NCBI RefSeq assembly: GCF_007833215.1 | Contig: NZ_CP042239.1 | Coordinates: forward strand, 1,736,001-1,800,000 | Reading direction: 5' to 3' | Length of the DNA stretch: 64,000 nt | Source: Sphingomonas suaedae | GTDB lineage: Bacteria; Pseudomonadota; Alphaproteobacteria; Sphingomonadales; Sphingomonadaceae | Shown here: positions 1 to 12,247 of the stretch, one piece after another | Position numbering within the stretch: the first letter of the stretch is position 1 | How the letters are laid out: each line of letters starts with the position of its first letter | Made by a program: the position numbers and the translations under genes | Notes under the pieces: model-generated | The model's input: only the letters and a program-made list of their open reading frames with translations | What the model was told of the DNA's origin: nothing | Database searches by the model: none

Positions 1-358
1 CGTCGCACGCGCCCCCGCCCGCCTCGCGCCAGCGGCGTATCTGCTGCACACTGCTCAGTACCGGTCGGACATTGCGCGCCGCCAACGCCGCCGGCAGATC
101 CGCGTCGCGCACCCCGTGCAGGACCGAGACGGCGACATCCTCCTCCGCAAGCGCCAGCGCCTCGCGCCAGGTCGCGACAAAGAAGTCGCGGCACCCTGCC
201 CCGGCCAGCCGGCGCACCACGTCGCGTGCGCCCAGCCCATAGCCATCGGCCTTCACCGCCGCGCCGCACGCCGCCGATCCGCTCATCGCGGCCAGCGTGC
301 GCCAGTTGGCGGTCAGAGCGTCGGAGTCGAGGCGCAGGCGAAGGGGCGAAGGGATCAT
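1..358 (-). CDS. alr: Alanine racemase, N-terminal part (cut by window edge)
   Basis: Only the first 119 codons are in the window. Alanine racemase interconverts L- and D-alanine in the cytoplasm and supplies D-Ala for peptidoglycan. The reading frame from the ATG at 358 contains AAVKADGYGLG at residues 33-43, the signature around the PLP-binding lysine, here K36, at the expected distance from the N-terminus. The preceding bases (AGGCGGGGGAT just before the ATG) give a plausible ribosome binding site. The gene follows the MFS transporter on the same strand with a gap of about 35 bp, so the two may be cotranscribed. The catalytic tyrosine and dimer domain lie outside the window. Identification is firm from the motif; full length cannot be judged. 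Confidence 0.88.
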   Translation of the reverse strand, partial: MIPSPLRLRLDSDALTANWRTLAAMSGSAACGAAVKADGYGLGARDVVRRLAGAGCRDFFVATWREALALAEEDVAVSVLHGVRDADLPAALAARNVRPVLSSVQQIRRWREAGGGACD

Positions 359-393
359 ATCCCCCGCCTAGGATCGCCCCGCGATTCCCGCAA

Positions 394-1992
394 TCACGCG
401 TGAACCAGATCGCGTTCCTTGAGCAGAAACACCGTCACCACCAGCGCCATCGCGACGACGATCCAGGTGTACCACAGCCCCGAATAGGGATCGCCGCTCT
501 TCGCGACCATATATTGACTGATGAGCGGCAGGAATCCGCCAAAATAGCCCGTCCCGATATGATAGGGAATCGACATCGAGCTATAACGGATGCGCGGCGG
601 GAACAGCTCGGTCAGCAAGGCTGCAACCGGGCCGTATGTCGCTCCGGACAGCGCCGCCAGCGCGACGATCGCGATCAGGATCAATATCAGATCGACCGCT
701 CCTGGCGTCACCCGCTCCAGCGAATAGCCCGAATCGGCGAGCGCCGCATCGATATCGACCGCCGTGTTCGACACGACCGGAATGCTGCCGATCGCCACCG
801 ACGCCGAGGGGGTCACCGCCTGGCTGTAGGGAATGCCCTTTTTCGACAGATAGTCCATCAACTGGCCGCATGTCGTCGCCTGCCGCGCGGCAAAGGGATC
901 ATAGGCGCAGTCGGGGCCGGAGACGACCACCGGCGACCGCTTCGCCGCCTCCGCCAGACCCGGATTGGCGGCGTGACCCATCGCCCAGAACAGCGGGAAC
1001 AGCATCAGCAAGGTGAAGCCATAGCCGATGATGATCGGCTTCTTGCGTCCGATCCGGTCGGACAATTTGCCGAACAGGATGAACCAGAACAGCCCCGCCG
1101 CCGCGCCCCCCGCCGCCAGCAGCTGCGCGGTGACCGCCTCGACCCGCATCGGCCCCTGCAGGAAGGAGAGAACCGAAAAGGTCGCTGTGTACCAGATCAC
1201 CGTCAGCCCCGCCGCGATGCCGAACAGCGCCACGAACAGTCGGCGCAGATTGCCGGGATAGGTGAAGCTTTCCTTGAGCGGATTGCGCGCCACCTCGCCC
1301 GACGCCTTCATCGCCCGGAAGACCGGACTCTCGGACAGTTTGAGGCGCATATAGAGCGAGATCGCCAGCAACGCGATCGAGAAGAGGAAGGGCAGCCGCC
1401 AGCCCCATGCGTCGAACGCGCTCTCGGGCATCGCAAATCGGGTCGTCAGCACCACCGCGAGGCTCAGGATGAAGCCTGCCGACACGCTCGCCTGAATGAA
1501 ACTGGTGTGATAGCCCGCACGCCCCGGCGGCGAATGCTCCGCGACATAGATCGCCGCGCCGCCATATTCGCCGCCCAGCGCAAGTCCCTGAAGGATGCGC
1601 AGCCCGATGACGATGATCGGCGCCGCCGCCCCGATCGAGGCATAGGACGGGACCAGTCCGACCCCCGCCGTCGCGACGCCCATCAGCGTGATGGTGACAA
1701 GGAAGGTGTATTTGCGCCCGAGCTTGTCGCCCAGATAACCGAACAGCACCGCGCCGAGCGGACGGAAGCCGAACCCGACCGCAAACCCCGCCCAGGCGTA
1801 CAGCGCCTCCATGACCGGTGATGATGCGGCGAAGAAGGTCCGTCCGATAATCCCCGATGCGGCGAGCGTCCCGTAGATGAAGAAATCATACCATTCGAAC
1901 ACGGTGCCGAGCGAGGAGGCGGTCACCACCTGCCGCATCTCCGCTTTGCTCGGCTCGCGCTGTACGACGCCCTCGTCCGCTATGCTCGCCAT
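394..1992 (-). CDS. MFS transporter, metabolite:H+ symporter (MHS/ProP-like) type
   Basis: A 532-residue inner-membrane transporter. The start is placed at the ATG at 1992 (MASIADEG); an upstream in-frame ATG at 2049 would add 19 residues coming from the repeat region. The N-terminal segment with EWYDFFIYGTLAA and the loop GDKLGRK are typical of the MHS family (ProP, ShiA, KgtP), which import organic acids or osmolytes with protons. A second cytoplasmic loop has KLSDRIGRKK. Unusual is a roughly 90-residue hydrophilic stretch between two late membrane helices, carrying two cysteines (GPDCAYD and TTCGQL), which should face the periplasm. Substrate is unknown. It lies just upstream of alr on the same strand. 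Confidence 0.85.
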   Translation of the reverse strand: MASIADEGVVQREPSKAEMRQVVTASSLGTVFEWYDFFIYGTLAASGIIGRTFFAASSPVMEALYAWAGFAVGFGFRPLGAVLFGYLGDKLGRKYTFLVTITLMGVATAGVGLVPSYASIGAAAPIIVIGLRILQGLALGGEYGGAAIYVAEHSPPGRAGYHTSFIQASVSAGFILSLAVVLTTRFAMPESAFDAWGWRLPFLFSIALLAISLYMRLKLSESPVFRAMKASGEVARNPLKESFTYPGNLRRLFVALFGIAAGLTVIWYTATFSVLSFLQGPMRVEAVTAQLLAAGGAAAGLFWFILFGKLSDRIGRKKPIIIGYGFTLLMLFPLFWAMGHAANPGLAEAAKRSPVVVSGPDCAYDPFAARQATTCGQLMDYLSKKGIPYSQAVTPSASVAIGSIPVVSNTAVDIDAALADSGYSLERVTPGAVDLILILIAIVALAALSGATYGPVAALLTELFPPRIRYSSMSIPYHIGTGYFGGFLPLISQYMVAKSGDPYSGLWYTWIVVAMALVVTVFLLKERDLVHA

Positions 1993-2056
1993 CCAGAATC
2001 CCCCAATCCCTTTGAGGCAAAGGTTTAGCGGGTTGGGAGGGGGCGGCAAGCACCCA

Positions 2057-2201
2057 AAATCCTCCCCTGCAAGGGGAGGGGGACCGCCGCGAAGCGGTGG
2101 TGGAGGGGTGTCCCCGTTTCAAAGTGCGCGTGACCTAACAACCGGCGACACCCCTCCGTCAGCGCTTCGCGCTGCCACCTCCCCTTACAGGGGAGGATTT
2201 A
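2057..2201. repeat. Paired inverted REP-like repeat
   Basis: The outer arms AAATCCTCCCCTGCAAGGGG and its near-complement ending at 2201 are inverted, and each arm contains its own small CCCCT/AGGGG palindrome. Inner segments (CCGCGAAGCGG; GCGCTTCGCGC) form further hairpins. The block fills the divergent gap between the MFS transporter and the FAD protein. It looks like a bacterial interspersed mosaic element built of two opposed REP units. Confidence 0.7.
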
Positions 2202-2234
2202 AAACCGCACCATTCCCCCCTAAAGCGCCCCGCT

Positions 2235-3848
2235 ATGCTCCGTCTCTCCGGCCTGTCCCTCCCGCTGAACCACGCGCCCGAAGCGATCCCCGCCGCGATC
2301 TGCGACCGGCTCGGCATCGTGCGCGCGGATTTGCTCGGCTGGACGCTGTTCAAGCGCGGGAACGACGCGCGCCGTCGTACCGCGATCCAGCTGGTCTACA
2401 CCTTCGACCTCGACCTCGCCGATGAAGCCGCCACCCTCGCGCGCTTCGCCGGGGACAAGGACGTCCGCCCGACCCCGGACATGACCTACCGCCCGCCCGT
2501 CACCGCTCCGCTCGCCTGGTCGGGGAAGCGCCCGGTCGTGATCGGCGCCGGTCCCTGTGGCCTGTTCGCCGGGCTGATCCTCGCGCAAATGGGGTTCAAG
2601 CCGATCATCCTCGACCGCGGCAAGGTCGTGCGCGAGCGGACCAAGGACACCTGGGGCCTGTGGCGCCGGTCGCAGCTCAACCCCGACAGCAACGTCCAGT
2701 TCGGTGAGGGCGGCGCGGGCACCTTTTCCGACGGCAAGCTCTATTGCCGGGTCAAGGACCCCCGCTTCCTTGGCCGCAAGGTGCTGGAGGAGTTCGTCAA
2801 GGCCGGCGCGCCCGACGACATCCTCTGGGAAGCGCATCCGCATATCGGCACCTTCCGCCTGGTCACGATGGTCGAAAGCCTGCGCGCGACGATCGAGGAT
2901 CTCGGCGGCGAATATCGCTGGCAAACCCGCGTCGACGATATCGAACTGGACGCGGACCGCGCCATTCGCGGCCTGCACCTGCATGACGGCGGCTTTCTCG
3001 AAACCGATCAGGTCGTGCTCGCGGTCGGCCACAGCGCCCGCCCGACCTTCGAAATGCTCCACCGTCGCGGCGTCCATGTCGAGGCCAAGCCCTTTGCCAT
3101 CGGCGTCCGCATCGAACATCCCCAGGCATGGATCGACACCGCCCGCTTCGGCAAGTGCGCGAAACACCCCGATCTCGGCCCCGCCGCCTATAGCCTGGTC
3201 CACCACGCCGCTAACGGGCGCAGCGTGTACAGCTTCTGCATGTGCCCGGGCGGCCGCGTCGTCGCCGCGACCAGCGAGGAAGGGCGCGTCGTCACCAATG
3301 GCATGAGCCAATATTCACGCGCCGAATTCAACGCTAATTCCGGCCTCGTCGTCGCGATCGACCCCGCGCGCGATTATCCCGACGGCCCGCTCGCGGGTAT
3401 CGCGCTTCAGCGGCAGTTCGAAGACCTTGCCTATGTCACGGGCGGCTCCAGCTACAATGCCCCGGTCCAGCGTGTCGGCGACCTGCTCGCCGGCCGCCCC
3501 TCCACCGCGATCGGCGAAGTGATCCCCAGCTACAAGCCGGGGGTCACTCCGACCGATCTCTCGCAATGTCTTCCGCCCTTCGTGACCGACGCATTCCGCG
3601 AAGCGCTACCCGTCTTCGGCCGACGTATCGCCAATTACGACCATCCAGACGCGATCATGACCGGGGTCGAGACGCGCACCTCCAGCCCGGTCCGCATCAC
3701 GCGCGGGACCGACCTTCAGAGCCTCAACACGCCGGGCCTGTTCCCTGCGGGTGAAGGCGCGGGCTATGCCGGCGGCATCCTTTCCGCCGCGATCGACGGA
3801 ATCAAGGTGGCAGAAGCGGTCGCGCACGCTATCGTCGCGCCACGTTGA
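2235..3848 (+). CDS. FAD-dependent oxidoreductase of the COG2509 family
   Basis: A 537-residue cytoplasmic flavoprotein. The dinucleotide-binding signature VVIGAGPCGLFAG is at residues 101-113, after an N-terminal domain of about 95 residues typical of this family. A conserved NPDSNVQFGEGGAGTFSDGK stretch follows around residue 155, and the C-terminal GEGAGYAGGILSAAIDG closes the FAD site. COG2509 proteins are widespread and annotated as uncharacterised FAD-dependent dehydrogenases; the substrate is not known and none is suggested by the neighbours. Start at the first ATG after the repeat pair. Length fits the family. Confidence 0.85.
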   Translation: MLRLSGLSLPLNHAPEAIPAAICDRLGIVRADLLGWTLFKRGNDARRRTAIQLVYTFDLDLADEAATLARFAGDKDVRPTPDMTYRPPVTAPLAWSGKRPVVIGAGPCGLFAGLILAQMGFKPIILDRGKVVRERTKDTWGLWRRSQLNPDSNVQFGEGGAGTFSDGKLYCRVKDPRFLGRKVLEEFVKAGAPDDILWEAHPHIGTFRLVTMVESLRATIEDLGGEYRWQTRVDDIELDADRAIRGLHLHDGGFLETDQVVLAVGHSARPTFEMLHRRGVHVEAKPFAIGVRIEHPQAWIDTARFGKCAKHPDLGPAAYSLVHHAANGRSVYSFCMCPGGRVVAATSEEGRVVTNGMSQYSRAEFNANSGLVVAIDPARDYPDGPLAGIALQRQFEDLAYVTGGSSYNAPVQRVGDLLAGRPSTAIGEVIPSYKPGVTPTDLSQCLPPFVTDAFREALPVFGRRIANYDHPDAIMTGVETRTSSPVRITRGTDLQSLNTPGLFPAGEGAGYAGGILSAAIDGIKVAEAVAHAIVAPR

Positions 3849-3894
3849 CGCAGGCCGAGACGCCAACCGCAAGGGCCGAACCGAATTGACGGAC

Positions 3895-5694
3895 ATGATC
3901 GCGGCTCTCTTCGCCACCTATCAACCGGCCATCGGCCTGATCTTTCTCTTCGCCTTGTTCACCGCCTTTGCGACTGAACGACTGCCGCCGGTGACGATCG
4001 CGGTCTTCGGCGCGGGCGTGATGATCGCGCTCGGTTGGCTCACCACGCCTCAGATTACCGCCTCCTTCGCCAATTCCGCCCCCATCACCATCGCTGCGTT
4101 CTTCGTCCTGTCCGGCGCGCTGGTGCGGACAGGGATCATCGAGGCGGTGGCGAGCGCATTGGTGCGCCGCGCCGCCAATCACCCCCGCCGCACCGTTGCG
4201 GAGTTGCTGACCGGTGCCGGAGTGGCGCCGGCATTCATCAACAATACGCCGGTGGTGATCGTGCTGATTCCGCTGGTCCGCCGGCTGGCGCGCGCGGTCA
4301 ACATTCCGGCCACGCGGCTGCTGATCCCGCTATCCTATCTCTCCATTCTCGGCGGGACGCTGACGCTGATCGGCACATCGACCAATCTCCTGGTCGATGG
4401 CGTCGCGCAGGCGAACGGTCAGGCTGGTTTCGGCATCTTCGAGATGACCGGCGTCGGGCTGGTCACGATGGCCGTCGGCGCGTTCACGCTGTTGCTGCTG
4501 GGCCGCCACCTGCTCCCGTCGCGACCCGATAACGACATTTCCGAGCGCAACCAGCTAAGGTATCTGACCGAGCTGGACTTGACCGAAGACCTGCTGACCC
4601 GTGCGTCAACGGTCGCCGATCTCGGTTTCCTGCGGCGCGGCGGCATCAAGCTGATTTCGATCGTTCGCGCGGGATCGCATCTGCGCTCGCCCGAGGCCGA
4701 CACGGTCCTGCTGTCCGGCGATCGGCTGGTCGTGTCGAGTACCGCAGACGAGCTGGATGGTCTCGCGCGCAGCCATGACGTGATCGTGGGCCTTCAGAAT
4801 GTCGGCGCGCCGATCAAGCTCGCCTCGGACGAGCGGGCGGATGACGTGCGCCTGATCGGCCTCACGGTTGCGCCGTCGCACCCGACGCTGGGCCGCCATC
4901 TGCGCGACATTCCTTTCCTCTCGAACCTGCCCGCCCGCATCCTCGGCATCGGTCGGCCGCGCCACCTGCCCGGGCCCGACCTGGGATCGGTCCGGTTGCG
5001 CGCCGCCGACAATTTGCTTGTCGCCGCAGGACAGGACGCCGCCGCTGCCTTGCGCGAGAATACCAACCTCATCACCGAAGATACCAGCGCCGTCCGTGCC
5101 TTTCGCCGCCGCCGCGCCCCGATCGCGTTGCTGACGCTCGGGGCGGTGGTTCTGTTGGCCGCGCTGGAAGTCGCACCGGTGATGACGCTGGCGCTGATCG
5201 GTGTCGGGATCGTCCTGCTGACTGGCTGCATCGACCCGGACGAGGCGTGGCGGTCGATCGACGGCAGCGTCCTGGTCTTGATCTTCGCGATGCTGGGCAT
5301 CGGCAGCGGTCTCGAACGGATCGGCACGGTTCAGCTGATCGTGGACGCTGTGTCGCCCTGGCTGACGATGCTCTCCCCGCTCGGCGTGCTGTTGGTGCTC
5401 TATTTCCTGACGTCGTTGCTCACCGAAACGGTGACCAACAATGCGGTCGCGGTGCTGATGACGCCGATCGCCATCGGGCTGGCCCAGGCGACCGGGCAGG
5501 ATCCCCGCACGCTGATCTTCGCGGTCATGTTCGCAGCCTCGGCCAGCTTCGCGACGCCGATCGGCTATCAGACCAACACCATGGTCTATGCCGCCGCCGA
5601 CTATCGGTTTTCCGACTTTCTGAAGATCGGCATCCCGATGAATTTGAGCGTCGGCGTCTCCACCTGCGTTGCGATCCACTATCTGATCGGCTGA
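3895..5694 (+). CDS. SLC13-family permease with two TrkA-C (RCK_C) domains
   Basis: About 599 residues. The first ~190 residues are hydrophobic and include FINNTPVVIVLIPLVRR and GTSTNLLVDG, typical of the anion permeases of the SLC13/ArsB superfamily. Two soluble TrkA-C-like domains follow (about residues 210-290 and 300-375; the first contains SPEADTVLLSGDRLVVSST), then a second hydrophobic half with LTETVTNNAVAVLMTPIAIG and SFATPIGYQTN. This arrangement is known from sulfate, tungstate and dicarboxylate permeases, so a divalent-anion role is likely but the substrate is not determined. Start is either ATG 3895 or TTG 3886. It precedes the ars operon on the same strand, but spacing and a putative operator suggest a separate unit. 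Confidence 0.8.
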   Translation: MIAALFATYQPAIGLIFLFALFTAFATERLPPVTIAVFGAGVMIALGWLTTPQITASFANSAPITIAAFFVLSGALVRTGIIEAVASALVRRAANHPRRTVAELLTGAGVAPAFINNTPVVIVLIPLVRRLARAVNIPATRLLIPLSYLSILGGTLTLIGTSTNLLVDGVAQANGQAGFGIFEMTGVGLVTMAVGAFTLLLLGRHLLPSRPDNDISERNQLRYLTELDLTEDLLTRASTVADLGFLRRGGIKLISIVRAGSHLRSPEADTVLLSGDRLVVSSTADELDGLARSHDVIVGLQNVGAPIKLASDERADDVRLIGLTVAPSHPTLGRHLRDIPFLSNLPARILGIGRPRHLPGPDLGSVRLRAADNLLVAAGQDAAAALRENTNLITEDTSAVRAFRRRRAPIALLTLGAVVLLAALEVAPVMTLALIGVGIVLLTGCIDPDEAWRSIDGSVLVLIFAMLGIGSGLERIGTVQLIVDAVSPWLTMLSPLGVLLVLYFLTSLLTETVTNNAVAVLMTPIAIGLAQATGQDPRTLIFAVMFAASASFATPIGYQTNTMVYAAADYRFSDFLKIGIPMNLSVGVSTCVAIHYLIG

Positions 5695-5743
5695 GCTCCA
5701 TCCTTCGACGAGTCTCGAAACGGCTCTTGCCGATCGCAAGATC

Positions 5744-5774
5744 ATTCGATATTTCCACAATTATGGAAACGAAT
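5744..5774. promoter_or_regulatory. Putative ArsR operator overlapping the arsR start codon
   Basis: Half-sites TTTCCA (5752-5757) and TGGAAA (5764-5769) are exact inverted repeats, with ATTCG (5744-5748) and CGAAT (5770-5774) outside them. The right half contains the arsR ATG at 5763. ArsR-family operators are typically AT-richer dyads in the promoter of their own operon, so autoregulation is expected. There is no obvious Shine-Dalgarno directly before this ATG. Confidence 0.5.
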
Positions 5775-6101
5775 CGCGACACCCAGGCCGTGGCCGCCCT
5801 CTCCGCACTGGCGCAGGAGCATCGCCTCGCCCTGTTCCGCCTGCTGGTTCAGGCCGGGCCTGACGGGCTTCCCGCAGGTGCCATCGCCGACACGCTCGGC
5901 ATCCCGGCCTCGTCGCTCTCTTTCCATCTCGGCCATCTCAATCGTGCAGGGCTGGTCAGCCAGACGCGGCGGGGCCGGTCGCTGATCTATGCCGCCGATT
6001 ATGGCGCGATGAACGCTCTGCTCGGCTATCTCATGGAAAATTGCTGCGGCGGCGCGGAGTGTGCGGCGCCGTCCATTCAGCCCGAAAGGAAAACCGCATG
6101 A
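5763..6101 (+). CDS. arsR: ArsR-family arsenite-responsive repressor
   Basis: A 112-residue winged-helix repressor (HTH around residues 36-62, with SSLSFHLGHLNRAGLV as recognition region). Cysteines C94, C95 and C100 near the C-terminus (MENCCGGAEC) match the pattern of the C-terminal As(III) site described for Acidithiobacillus ferrooxidans ArsR (C95, C96, C102) rather than the N-terminal CVC site of the E. coli plasmid protein. It heads a four-gene arsenic operon; its TGA overlaps the next ATG by 4 bp (ATGA at 6098). A dyad covering its start codon is the likely operator. Upstream in-frame codons belong to a chance extension over the permease gene. Confidence 0.9.
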   Translation: METNRDTQAVAALSALAQEHRLALFRLLVQAGPDGLPAGAIADTLGIPASSLSFHLGHLNRAGLVSQTRRGRSLIYAADYGAMNALLGYLMENCCGGAECAAPSIQPERKTA

Positions 6102-6568
6102 AGCGGATGCATGTCCATGTCGGCGTGACCGATCTCGATCGCTCGATCGCCTTTTACTCCACCCTGTTCGGCGCGCAGCCGAGCGTCGCCAAGCCCGATT
6201 ACGCCAAATGGATGCTCGACGATCCACGCGTCAATTTCGCCATCTCCAGCGGCAACCATGCCGCGACGGGCATCGAGCATCTCGGCATCCAGGTCGAGCA
6301 TGGGGATGAGCTGGTCGAGGTCTATAGCCGCCTCAAGGCCGCCGACCGCCCCGTTATGGAGGAAGGCGCGACCACATGCTGCTACGCCAAATCGGAAAAG
6401 AGCTGGATCGCCGATCCCGACGGCGTCGTGTGGGAAGCGTTCCTGACCGAAGGCGAGGCGACCGTCTATGGCGATTCTCCGGCCCTCTCCGCGCTGTCGG
6501 ACACTGCGCGCGCCGACGCCTGCTGCGCCCCTCAGCTTGCCCCGGCGCCCAAAGCTGCCTGTTGCTGA
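6098..6568 (+). CDS. arsI: ArsI/CadI-type VOC (glyoxalase-fold) protein, probable organoarsenical C-As lyase
   Basis: A 156-residue vicinal-oxygen-chelate protein. H5, H61 and E113 sit where ArsI enzymes place their Fe(II) ligands, and a vicinal cysteine pair C94-C95 (ATTCCYA) corresponds to the pair that binds trivalent organoarsenicals. ArsI uses O2 and Fe(II) to cleave the carbon-arsenic bond of trivalent methyl- or aromatic arsenicals. Annotation pipelines often call this family cadmium-induced CadI. The tail carries two more cysteine pairs (ADACCAP and the terminal AACC), possibly extra metalloid-binding sites. Translation is coupled to arsR by an ATGA overlap. Activity on organoarsenicals is inferred, since arsenic operons also carry CadI-like proteins of unproven function. 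Confidence 0.8.
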   Translation: MKRMHVHVGVTDLDRSIAFYSTLFGAQPSVAKPDYAKWMLDDPRVNFAISSGNHAATGIEHLGIQVEHGDELVEVYSRLKAADRPVMEEGATTCCYAKSEKSWIADPDGVVWEAFLTEGEATVYGDSPALSALSDTARADACCAPQLAPAPKAACC

Positions 6569-6578
6569 GGATCACGCG

Positions 6579-7013
6579 ATGTCAGGGCCGGTCGATATCG
6601 TCATCTACCACAACCCGGACTGCGGCACGTCGCGCAACGCGCTGGCGATGATCCGCAATGCCGGAATCGAGCCGCATGTGGTCGAATATCTGAAGACGCC
6701 GCCCAGCCGCGCGCTTCTGGTCGAACTGCTCGCCCGCGCCGGGGCCACCCCGCGCGACTGGCTGCGTGAAAAGAGCACGCCTTACGCCGAGCTCGGCCTC
6801 GACGATGCGACGCTGTCCGATGACGCGTTGCTCGACGCAATGACGGCGCATCCTTTGCTCATCAATCGCCCGATCGTCATCTCCCCGCTCGGTGTGGGGC
6901 TGTGCCGCCCGTCCGAAGCGGTGCTTGACCTGCTCCCCACCGCCCAGCGCGGCGCCTTCGCCAAGGAAGATGGCGAGCAGGTCGTCGACACAACCGGCAC
7001 CCGCATCGCCTGA
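6579..7013 (+). CDS. arsC: Arsenate reductase, glutaredoxin-dependent ArsC
   Basis: A 144-residue thioredoxin-fold protein that reduces As(V) to As(III) in the cytoplasm with glutathione and glutaredoxin. The catalytic cysteine is C15 in [10 protein letters not shown], close to C12 of the E. coli plasmid enzyme. The arginine triad of the family is plausibly represented by residues in the middle and C-terminal half (LINRPIV around residue 110; LCRPSE). Length matches the family. It sits ten bases downstream of arsI and ten upstream of acr3, so product As(III) is made next to its exporter gene. Confidence 0.92.
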   Translation: MSGPVDIVIYHNPDCGTSRNALAMIRNAGIEPHVVEYLKTPPSRALLVELLARAGATPRDWLREKSTPYAELGLDDATLSDDALLDAMTAHPLLINRPIVISPLGVGLCRPSEAVLDLLPTAQRGAFAKEDGEQVVDTTGTRIA

Positions 7014-7023
7014 CAGGATCATC

Positions 7024-8073
<1,050 letters not shown>

Positions 8074-8080
8074 AGTGATC

Positions 8081-8107
8081 GGCGGCCGGCGCGACCTGCC
8101 GACCGCC
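8081..8107. terminator. Weak hairpin between convergent acr3 and exported-protein genes
   Basis: GGCGG-C-CGGC pairs with GCCG-A-CCGCC (one mismatch) around a 7-base loop. It sits in the 51-bp gap between two convergent stop codons. There is no T-tract, so rho-independent termination is doubtful. Confidence 0.35.
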
Positions 8108-8124
8108 AATGGGTGGGCAGTGCG

Positions 8125-9135
8125 CTAAAAACGACCGACCCGCAATGCTAGCAACAGCGTATGCTCATCCTTGCCGACCAGCGGATCGCTACCGTTGGTG
8201 TAGGTCAGCCCCATGCCGGCATACCAGCCGGTGCCGCGCTTGCCGCCCTCCAGAACCGGCCGCAGGAAATACCAGTTGAGTTCGGCGGTGAACAATTCGG
8301 CCGACCGCTCGATGCCAGGGCGACGGGTCGCCGAGGCCGCCAATCTCTGACGGATCTGTGCCGACAGTTTGAGCTCGACGGCGGGGTCGATGAAGCTCGG
8401 GCTGATCGTCGCAACCATGCCCAACAGACCCGACGTATACCCTCCCCGGGCTACGATACCCGTCTTGGTATCGATCGTGTTCTCCGACAGCTCATCATGC
8501 GAGAGGCCGATGATCGGTGCCAGCGAATAGGCAAATCGCGGCTTGCCATCGGCATGGACCATCGCCTCGAAATCGGGGTGTGTAAGGCCGATGACGAGAC
8601 TGGTTCGCAGGCTTTCCTTGTGCTGGATGCCGCACTGTCGTGCCGCGGGGGTTGCGACACAAACCGCGCTGTCCAGCACGGGATATGCCGCAGTCCGCGC
8701 GTATCCGACTTCGACCAGCGCGGTGAAGTCCAGCCCGCACGGCTTGCCGTCCCCGCCCCTGGACGGGTGGCGCAGGCAGGAAATCGAGTCGATCAGATCC
8801 AGCTTTCCGCCAAGCTCCAGATTATCCTGTTTGCTCTTTGGCGCCGAGTTGCGATTCCAGACGAGGACGGGTCCCAACGCCAGGTCGCGCGACCCGATCG
8901 CCGACGTCAAGGTCCAGCTTACGTCCGCATTGACCTGAACGTTGATACTGTCCTCGCCCTCGAAATCCGCGCGATAGCTCACATAAGCCGGGGAAGCGCC
9001 GGGAAGCTTGGCCGGAGATTTCCCCTCGGTCAGCTTGAGTTCGGCACTCTGGGCCTGAGCGAGCGAAGGCACGATCGTCGCGGCCATGCCGACGAGGAGC
9101 GTGCGCGCGATCAACTTATGCATCGACATCGACAT
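8125..9135 (-). CDS. Exported, probably outer-membrane beta-barrel-like protein of unknown function
   Basis: About 336 residues from the first of three closely spaced ATGs (9135, 9129, 9123). The N-terminus MSMSMHKLIARTLLVGMAA continues to SLAQAQ, a clear signal peptide. The mature protein has many alternating hydrophobic/polar stretches (for example WYAGMGLTYTNG and HTLLLALRVGRF) and ends in phenylalanine, as outer-membrane beta-barrels usually do. Four cysteines (SCLRH, PCGLD, AVCVA, QCGIQ) are unusual for a barrel and may form loops with disulfides. I do not recognise a family. It overlaps the end of the small upstream gene by up to 20 bp, so the two are probably made together. Confidence 0.65.
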   Translation of the reverse strand: MSMSMHKLIARTLLVGMAATIVPSLAQAQSAELKLTEGKSPAKLPGASPAYVSYRADFEGEDSINVQVNADVSWTLTSAIGSRDLALGPVLVWNRNSAPKSKQDNLELGGKLDLIDSISCLRHPSRGGDGKPCGLDFTALVEVGYARTAAYPVLDSAVCVATPAARQCGIQHKESLRTSLVIGLTHPDFEAMVHADGKPRFAYSLAPIIGLSHDELSENTIDTKTGIVARGGYTSGLLGMVATISPSFIDPAVELKLSAQIRQRLAASATRRPGIERSAELFTAELNWYFLRPVLEGGKRGTGWYAGMGLTYTNGSDPLVGKDEHTLLLALRVGRF

Positions 9136-9367
9136 ACTCCACCGTTCTGCCAAGCGTCGTCGCCGTAGTGATCGTCCCCTTTTTGAGGCCCTTCTTTCCC
9201 TTGGTGCCGCGCAATTCGTTGACGAGGCGCTCCAGCCGCCTGGTTTCCACCGGACCAAGCCAGGTGCCGATCGGCGTCTCGTCGGGCGACGACGCCGTCT
9301 TGGGCGGGCTGTTGCCACGCATCTGGTCAATCGCGTAGCAAATTACTTCTCTTGTTGTTACTGCCAT
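9116..9367 (-). CDS. Small hypothetical protein upstream of the exported protein
   Basis: 83 residues, hydrophilic and basic in the middle (GTKGKKGLKKG), with no signal peptide, membrane segment or recognised motif. The 3' end overlaps the start region of the following gene, a layout that argues it is truly translated and coupled to it. A 7-bp inverted repeat lies about 22 bp upstream of its ATG. Function unknown; a regulatory or cytoplasmic partner role for the exported product is only a guess from position. Confidence 0.55.
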   Translation of the reverse strand: MAVTTREVICYAIDQMRGNSPPKTASSPDETPIGTWLGPVETRRLERLVNELRGTKGKKGLKKGTITTATTLGRTVEYVDVDA

Positions 9368-9389
9368 GAACCGTCCCCGATTGTCGTCT

Positions 9390-9408
9390 GAAAGTCAGGT
9401 CGACTTTC
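9390..9408. promoter_or_regulatory. Inverted repeat upstream of the small hypothetical gene
   Basis: GAAAGTC (9390-9396) and GACTTTC (9402-9408) form an exact dyad with a 5-base spacer, 22 bp before the ATG at 9367. Position suggests an operator or a 5' leader hairpin. No regulator can be named. Confidence 0.35.
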
Positions 9409-9520
9409 GTCGGGTTCGATCTGTATCGATTGGTAAGGGAAACAATCGGCAAACATTCGTGAAGCAAGCGTGAAAAGCTACGCTTCGGATATTGGCGAGT
9501 ATAGTTGGGGGGATCGCAGC

Positions 9521-12127
<2,607 letters not shown>

Positions 12128-12141
12128 TTCTTCTTCTGTCT

Positions 12142-12238
12142 CCCTCTCCCCTTCAGGGGAGAGGGTCGGGGAGAGGGGCATGAAGGAGGGGGCGTCGCAC
12201 TGCCCCTCTCCCAACCCTCTCCCCTGAAGGGGAGAGGG
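12142..12238. repeat. Paired inverted REP-like repeat between the two metH genes
   Basis: Arms CCCTCTCCCCTTCAGGGGAG and its complement ending at 12238 enclose a short unique centre. It is a sequence variant (CCCTCTCCCC rather than CCCCTCCCC) of the 111-bp element found at 13308 and 30311. It fills the gap between the homocysteine module and the remaining MetH modules, where it could form an mRNA hairpin. Confidence 0.75.
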
Positions 12239-12247
12239 CTAATCGCG

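Noticed and set aside
226..1821. Long plus-strand frame opposite the MFS transporter
   Set aside because: Arginine-rich low-information product; it is the antisense shadow of a clear transporter gene in high-GC DNA.
4606..5760. 384-codon minus-strand frame opposite the SLC13 permease
   Set aside because: Highly charged low-complexity product opposite a clear membrane protein.
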